A stretch of DNA of 64,000 nt from Acidobacteriota bacterium (GTDB taxonomy: Bacteria > Acidobacteriota > UBA6911). Below are positions 59,399 to 64,000 of this stretch, one piece after another (positions within the stretch are counted from its first letter, which is position 1; each line of letters begins with the position of its first letter). The stretch covers positions 62,001-126,000 of the forward strand of contig JAAYCX010000011.1 of the NCBI GenBank assembly GCA_012729555.1, given 5' to 3'. The position numbers were made by a program, and so were the translations under genes. The notes beneath the pieces are model-generated. The model searched no databases, was not told the origin of the DNA, and saw only the letters and a list, made by a program, of their open reading frames with translations.

Positions 59399-60427
59399 AT
59401 GGATGTCGATCGGGTCAGCATCAAGGACACTCTCGGTCGGGAACTGAGGGACCTGAGGATATCGGTCACCGACCGGTGCAACTTCCGGTGCGCATACTGC
59501 ATGCCGCTCGAGCAGTACGAGTGGATCGACCGGAGGGAGATCCTCACCTTCGAGGAGATCACGCGCCTGGCCGGGCTGTTTTTGCGGTCGGGGGTCGAGG
59601 AGATCCGGCTCACCGGGGGGGAGCCCCTGTTGCGGCACGGGCTGGATACCCTGGTTTCCGCCCTCGCCGGCCTGGGAGGGCTCAGGGACCTTTCCCTGAC
59701 GACCAATGCCTCGCACCTGAAAGAGCACGCGGCGGGGCTGCTCCGCGCGGGCCTCGGGCGGATCAACGCGAGCCTCGACACCCTGAGTCCCGCGAAATTC
59801 CGTGCCCTGACCCGGCGCGACGACCTGGCCGGCGTCCTGGAGGGGCTGCTGACCGCCCGGTTCCTGGGCTTCGATCCGATCAAGATCAATTCCGTGATCC
59901 AGCGCGGCGTCAACGACGACGACATCCTCCCCCTGGTCGAGTTCGCGCGGCAGAACGGGTTCTGGCTCCGGTTCATCGAGTTCATGGATGTGGGGAACTC
60001 CAACCACTGGGTATCGGAGAACATGATACCCAAGGGGGAGATCCTGGATCTCATCCACGCGCGGTATCCCCTCGAGGAGGCCGGGCGAACCGACCCGAGC
60101 GCGCCCGCGGTCAATTACGCGTATGCCGACCGGAAGGGCAACATCGGCGTCATCGCCTCGGTGACCGAGCCCTTCTGCGCCGGCTGCACGCGCGCGCGCC
60201 TGACGGCCGACGGCAAGCTCGTCCTCTGCCTCTTTTCCGACCGGAGTCTCGATCTCAAGCGCCTTCTGCGCGGCGGCGCCGGGGACGGGGAAATCCTGCA
60301 GACCATCCGGTCCGCCTGGGAATCGAGGACCGACCGTTACTCCGAAGAGCGCCTGGAGGCGATGAAAGCGGGTGATTACGAGCCGGGGTCGCGCCGGAAG
60401 ATCGAGATGATCCGTATCGGCGGCTGA
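59399..60427 (+). CDS. moaA: GTP 3',8-cyclase (molybdenum cofactor synthesis)
   Basis: A 342-residue radical SAM enzyme. The N-terminal cluster is C27-x3-C31-x2-C34 (CNFRCAYC); the second is at the C-terminus (CAGC..C with TRARLTADGKLVLC), and the protein ends in the conserved Gly-Gly. It converts GTP to 3',8-cyclo-GTP, the first step of molybdopterin synthesis, which would feed the molybdenum hydroxylase at 38787. I prefer ATG 59399, giving normal length; the ATG at 59351 overlaps a TATCAT promoter-like box and has no ribosome site. Its stop is immediately adjacent to that of the convergent rhomboid gene. Confidence 0.92.
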   Translation: MDVDRVSIKDTLGRELRDLRISVTDRCNFRCAYCMPLEQYEWIDRREILTFEEITRLAGLFLRSGVEEIRLTGGEPLLRHGLDTLVSALAGLGGLRDLSLTTNASHLKEHAAGLLRAGLGRINASLDTLSPAKFRALTRRDDLAGVLEGLLTARFLGFDPIKINSVIQRGVNDDDILPLVEFARQNGFWLRFIEFMDVGNSNHWVSENMIPKGEILDLIHARYPLEEAGRTDPSAPAVNYAYADRKGNIGVIASVTEPFCAGCTRARLTADGKLVLCLFSDRSLDLKRLLRGGAGDGEILQTIRSAWESRTDRYSEERLEAMKAGDYEPGSRRKIEMIRIGG

Positions 60428-61249
60428 TCACCGCGCGAAGAAAATCCCCGAAGTGGCCACCGAAGCGACGATGGAGAGGGCCGTCAGCCCCAGGCAGACG
60501 AGGGCCGCGATCGTGTGCGCCACCCGCTCGGGGAGGAGGGGGTTGAGCACCCGGCCCGCGAGGAATCCCCCCACGAACCCCCCCAGGTGGGCGAAGTTGT
60601 CGATGTTGGGCATCAGGAACCCGAAAACAAAAAGGATCGCGGCGTAGGTCAGCGCCTGGCTGCCGACCTGGCGGCTCCCGGTGCGCCGGCCGTAGGCCAC
60701 CAGCGCCCCCAGCAGCCCGAAGATGGGGGCGGAGGCCCCCACCGTCAGCGGGATGCCCCAGAGGCTGCTCAGCAGGAACCCGGCGATGGAGGCGACCGTG
60801 TAAATGATGGCCGCGCGGGAGGCCCCGTACAGCTCGGCCGCCGCCGGGGCCAGCTGGCGTATCCAGAGCAGGTTGAACGCGATGTGCAGCAGCCCGCCGT
60901 GAAGCCAGGCGGCGGACAGGACGGTCCACCAGCGGTCGTAGCCGAACACGGGGATGGCGCCGCTGGCGCCGAAGGCGGCCAGGCTCCGCGTGCTCGGGGA
61001 GAGGATGGAGAGCCCCGACATCCGGATCCCCTGCGGGTCCATGAAGAGGGTGGCCGCGTACAGCAGCGCGCAGCCGTACAGGACCACGGGGACGAACCCG
61101 AGGCTGCCCCCCGCACGGCGCAACACCCCGGCGAAGCCCCACATCCCGGGGTTGCGCCGGCCGCAGTTGTAGCAGACCTCGTCCTTCACCCCGACCAGTT
61201 TGCCGCACGAGGGGCAAAGCACGGACCCTGTTTTCTGTCGCTTCAGCAT
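60428..61249 (-). CDS. Rhomboid-family intramembrane serine protease with N-terminal zinc ribbon
   Basis: A 273-residue membrane protein. The N-terminus is a four-Cys zinc ribbon (C12, C15, C26, C29). About six or seven hydrophobic helices follow. The rhomboid marks are WLHGGLLHIAFNLLW, the catalytic Ser in VGASAPIFG (GASx) and the His in HLGGFVGG. Zinc-ribbon rhomboids occur in several phyla. Start at ATG 61249; the longer upstream frame is a shadow. Substrate unknown. The stop adjoins the moaA stop. Confidence 0.88.
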   Translation of the reverse strand: MLKRQKTGSVLCPSCGKLVGVKDEVCYNCGRRNPGMWGFAGVLRRAGGSLGFVPVVLYGCALLYAATLFMDPQGIRMSGLSILSPSTRSLAAFGASGAIPVFGYDRWWTVLSAAWLHGGLLHIAFNLLWIRQLAPAAAELYGASRAAIIYTVASIAGFLLSSLWGIPLTVGASAPIFGLLGALVAYGRRTGSRQVGSQALTYAAILFVFGFLMPNIDNFAHLGGFVGGFLAGRVLNPLLPERVAHTIAALVCLGLTALSIVASVATSGIFFAR

Positions 61250-61373
61250 GGGGACATTATGACGGCAACCGGCGGGTTTGGGAATTCCCAATCGCCCGCC
61301 GGGCCGAAAATTATGGGACTTCTTCCCCAAGCCCTCGCGCCGGTGTGCTATTTTGACCACGGGAGGAGGGGTC

Positions 61374-62372
61374 ATGGCAGAGGTCGCCGTCATCGGGGCG
61401 GGGAGCTGGGGGACGGCGCTCGCGGGTGCGCTGGCGGACATGGGGCACGGCGTCCGGCTCTGGGCGCGCGAGGAGGAGGTGGTCGCCTCCATAAGGGAGG
61501 AGGGGCGGAACCGGCTCTTTCTGCCCGATGTCGTCCTGCCCGCCGCCGTCCGGGCCACCTCGAGCCTCGAGGAGGCGATCGGGCCGGCGGGGATCGTGCT
61601 GACGGTGATGCCGTCGCACGTCTGCCGCGCCCTGTACGAACGCATGCTCCCGCTCCTGGGGGCGGGCCAGGTGCTCGTGAGCGCCACCAAGGGGCTGGAA
61701 CAGGCGACGCTGATGCGCATGAGCGAGGTCATCGGGGAGGTTCTCCGCTCCCGCTTCACTCCCCGGATCGCGGTCCTGTCGGGACCGAGCTTCGCTCGCG
61801 AGGTGGCGCGCGGGGAGCCTACGGCGCTCGTGGCGGCCTCCGGCTGCCCGGAGGTCGCGGAGCGGATCCAGCGGGAGTTTTCCTCCCGGACGCTGCGCCT
61901 GTACGCTTCCGAGGACGTGGTGGGGGTGGAACTGGGGGGCGCGGTCAAGAACGTCATCGCCATCGCCGCGGGCGTCATCGAGGGGCTGGGGCTGGGGCAT
62001 AACCCCATGGCCGCCCTCGTCACGCGGGGGCTGGCCGAAATTTCCCGCCTGGCCGCGGCCTGCGGCGGGAAGCAGGAGACCCTGGCCGGGCTGGCAGGGA
62101 TGGGGGACCTCGTGCTCACCTGTACCGGGGCGCAGAGCCGGAACCGCGGGGTGGGGGTCGAACTGGGGAAGGGGCGGACCCTCGGCGACATCCTGGGACC
62201 GATGCGCGAGGTGGCCGAGGGGGTGAAGACCACCGAAGCCGTGCTCGAGCTCTCCCGGCGCCTCGGGGTGGACATGCCGATAGCGACGATGGTCGGGCGC
62301 CTCCTGCGCGGCGCGATCGGCCCGAGGGAGGCTATCGGCGAACTGATGGAACGGTCGCTCAAGAGCGAATAG
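61374..62372 (+). CDS. gpsA: Glycerol-3-phosphate dehydrogenase [NAD(P)+]
   Basis: A 332-residue enzyme with an N-terminal NAD(P) fold (VIGAGSWGTALAGALA), LSGPSFAREV, and the catalytic Lys region GAVKNVIAIAAGVIEGLGLGHN, then GLAGMGDLVLTC and a helical C-terminal domain. It makes sn-glycerol 3-phosphate from DHAP for phospholipid synthesis. GGGAGGAGG precedes the ATG at 61374. A membrane protein gene follows 30 bases later and may share its transcript. Confidence 0.95.
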   Translation: MAEVAVIGAGSWGTALAGALADMGHGVRLWAREEEVVASIREEGRNRLFLPDVVLPAAVRATSSLEEAIGPAGIVLTVMPSHVCRALYERMLPLLGAGQVLVSATKGLEQATLMRMSEVIGEVLRSRFTPRIAVLSGPSFAREVARGEPTALVAASGCPEVAERIQREFSSRTLRLYASEDVVGVELGGAVKNVIAIAAGVIEGLGLGHNPMAALVTRGLAEISRLAAACGGKQETLAGLAGMGDLVLTCTGAQSRNRGVGVELGKGRTLGDILGPMREVAEGVKTTEAVLELSRRLGVDMPIATMVGRLLRGAIGPREAIGELMERSLKSE

Positions 62373-62402
62373 GCCCCGCGGGGGCCGGAAATTGGAGGGG
62401 CG

Positions 62403-63242
62403 GTGAAGACCCTGGCCTGGAATATCGTACTGATCCTCGTGGGGAGCGCCCTGTGCGCGGCGGCGGTGAACGGCATCCTGCTCCCGCAGGGGTTCCTCAG
62501 CGCGGGGTTCACCGGGGTCACGCTCCTCATCCACCTCGTGAGCGACGCCCTCCCCCTGGGCCTCGTCTATTTTCTGCTCAACATCCCGCTTTTCCTCGTC
62601 GGATGGAAGTTCGTCGGCCGGCGTTTTTTCCTCTACAGCATCCTGGGGATGACGATCCTTTCCGCCGCGCTCCATTTCGTGCGCGTGCCGGTCCCGGTCT
62701 CGGACCCGATCCTGGCGGGCATGCTCGCGGGAATCATCAACGGCTGCGGAAGCGGCCTCATCCTCCGGTCGATCGGGTCCGCCGGGGGCGTGGACATTCT
62801 GGCCGTCATCCTCAACAAGAAGTTTTCGGTCAAGGTCGGGACCACCTCGCTTCTCTTCAACGCCGGCCTGCTCCTCGGGGCCGCGCTGATCTTTTCCCTG
62901 GACATGGCGCTGTACACGCTCCTGTTCATCTACGTGAGCGCGCAGATGATGAACCTCGTCGTCATGGGGCTCAGCAAGAGGAAGACCATGCTGATCGTCT
63001 CCGAGCACTGGCCCGAGATCTCGCGGGAGATCCTGAAAAAGGACCGGCGCGGCGTGACCATCCTTGAAGGGAAAGGGGCGTACAGCGGGGAGGCGCAGCA
63101 CGTCCTCTATACCGTCATCTCCTTCAGGGACCTTCCCCAGATCAAGAAGGCGATCACCGGCGTCGACCCGAAAGCGTTCGTGGTGGTGATGGACACGCAG
63201 GAGGTCATGGGGCGCAGGATGGGCAACCAGCCGCACTGGTAG
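62403..63242 (+). CDS. YitT-family membrane protein
   Basis: A 279-residue protein with five or six hydrophobic helices (first VLILVGSALCAAAVNGILLP) and the YitT motif FSAGFTGVTLL/GSAGGVDILAVILNKK, followed by a soluble C-terminal DUF2179 domain (TMLIVSEHWPEISREIL) ending in MGNQPHW. The start is GTG at 62403 with GGAGG upstream. Function unknown; the C-terminal half is thought to bind a small ligand. It probably follows gpsA in one transcript and is convergent with the DUF4010 gene. Confidence 0.88.
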   Translation: MKTLAWNIVLILVGSALCAAAVNGILLPQGFLSAGFTGVTLLIHLVSDALPLGLVYFLLNIPLFLVGWKFVGRRFFLYSILGMTILSAALHFVRVPVPVSDPILAGMLAGIINGCGSGLILRSIGSAGGVDILAVILNKKFSVKVGTTSLLFNAGLLLGAALIFSLDMALYTLLFIYVSAQMMNLVVMGLSKRKTMLIVSEHWPEISREILKKDRRGVTILEGKGAYSGEAQHVLYTVISFRDLPQIKKAITGVDPKAFVVVMDTQEVMGRRMGNQPHW

Positions 63243-63261
63243 GGGGACGGCACCTGCGGGG

Positions 63262-64000
63262 TCAGGCCAGCCAGAGCGCGGCGGCGCCCGCAACCGCGAT
63301 GACGAGCGTCGCCGGAAGCACCCTCCTCTTGAGCGCCCTGCTGCTGAAGAGGAGGACGAAGGCGCATTTGACGAAGGTGTTGGCCAGGGCGGCCAGGGTG
63401 ATGGCGCCCGCGGCCGTTTCCAGCCCCCCCCCGGTCCGGGCGAAGCCGGCCATGGAGAGGGTGATGGCGTCCACGTCGGTCAGGCCGGCCAGAAACGAGA
63501 CCAGGTAGAGCCCGCCCGCGCTGAAGCGATCCCGGACGATGCTGACGGTCACGAGCACCAGGGCGAAAACCAGGCCGAAACTGACGGCGCGGGTGAGGCT
63601 GAAGGGGTTTTTCAGCGGGACTTCCCGGGTGGTCCCGTGGCCCCCGGTCCGGGCGCGGAGGCTGCGGCGATGGAAGAAGGCGGCCGCCCCGAACGAAGCC
63701 AGGCCCATGGCTATGAAGGGGGGCGCCAGCCCGGCGAGGAGCGGGGGGTACACCACCGCCACTTCCACCAGCACCCGCGGGAACATCACCCCCCAGGCGA
63801 TCAGGATCCCCAGGGCGAAAAGGTCCCCCGAGTCGGCCCGCCCCGAATCCCTCTCGCCCCGGGCGAAGGAGAGGGTGACGGCGGTGGAGGACACCACTCC
63901 CCCCGTCAGCCCGGTCAGCGCGGTGCCCCGTCCCGGTCCCAGCCAGCGGGTGGCGACATAACCGACCAGGGAGAGGGTGGAGATCAGGATGACCAGGAGC
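63262..64000 (-). CDS. MgtC/DUF4010-family membrane protein (5' end outside window)
   Basis: The minus-strand frame stays open from the stop at 63262 to the window edge at 64000, so the start is missing. The visible 245 residues are strongly hydrophobic, with several helices and LVGYVATRWLGPGRGTALTG followed by VSSTAVTLSFA, the pattern of DUF4010 proteins related to MgtC. The GTG at 63897 is therefore not the true start. Role unknown; MgtC-like proteins affect metal or pH homeostasis. Confidence 0.82.
   Translation of the reverse strand, partial: LLVILISTLSLVGYVATRWLGPGRGTALTGLTGGVVSSTAVTLSFARGERDSGRADSGDLFALGILIAWGVMFPRVLVEVAVVYPPLLAGLAPPFIAMGLASFGAAAFFHRRSLRARTGGHGTTREVPLKNPFSLTRAVSFGLVFALVLVTVSIVRDRFSAGGLYLVSFLAGLTDVDAITLSMAGFARTGGGLETAAGAITLAALANTFVKCAFVLLFSSRALKRRVLPATLVIAVAGAAALWLA

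Noticed and set aside
62372-62386. GGCCCC-GCG-GGGGCC hairpin after gpsA as a terminator.
   Set aside because: The stem is only six pairs, there is no T run, and the next gene follows closely on the same strand.
1-64000. CRISPR arrays, rRNA and tRNA genes.
   Set aside because: No regular short repeats or tRNA-like T-loop and anticodon-stem patterns were noticed on reading; a covariance search would be decisive.

Overview
The window is visibly GC-rich and densely packed. Gene style and content (tandem Tat-exported aldo/keto reductases, a GH3/beta-lactamase fusion, an HrpB helicase, an eukaryotic-like PGM1) suggest an anaerobic or facultative member of the Acidobacteriota. That placement is an inference from gene content, not a phylogeny.

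Layout. 1-5105: the 3' end of nadA, a small lipoprotein, then a minus-strand run of three secreted aldo/keto reductases, two carrying C-terminal ferredoxin modules. 5272-8081: a large unrecognised cytoplasmic protein and a lipoprotein. 8193-38777: the centre of the window, a roughly 30 kb hydrogen-metabolism island. 38787-44383: a minus-strand operon with a molybdenum hydroxylase large subunit, an FAD oxidoreductase and a UGSC-like protein. 44573-64000: ordinary genes, including an M1 aminopeptidase, a NusG paralogue, HrpB, a GH3 fusion, PGM, TrxB, a glycosyltransferase, YjbQ, a HAD phosphatase, CPBP, MoaA, rhomboid, GpsA, YitT and a truncated DUF4010 protein.

The hydrogen island is two paralogous modules. 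Each has a Rex-type NADH-sensing repressor, a NuoE-like subunit (HndA), a NuoF-like subunit (HndC), a group A [FeFe] hydrogenase (HydA/HndD), a cytoplasmic sensor histidine kinase built on an H-cluster domain (HydS, group C type), single-domain receivers, and a receiver-kinase hybrid. Module 1 is 8244-17528 and module 2 is 24405-34694. Module 2 runs on into the maturation genes hydG, an aspartase-like gene and hydF; hydE is not in the window. Three promoters (before rex1, before the first receiver, before rex2) have the same design: a -35 box, 17 bp, and a CACA-started -10 box that forms the right half of a TGTG-N8-CACA palindrome, the Rex operator core.

Expected working: the NuoE/NuoF/HydA trio couples NAD(P)H and ferredoxin to H2. 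Rex paralogues would switch transcription with the NADH/NAD+ ratio. The HydS kinases would report H2 to six receiver domains, none of which has a DNA-binding output. In module 2 the NuoF subunit is fused to a GltD/NfnB-like flavoprotein, which suggests a different nucleotide coupling from module 1. Between the modules lies a TetR-controlled efflux operon whose RND pump is fused in one reading frame to its own TolC-like outer-membrane factor.
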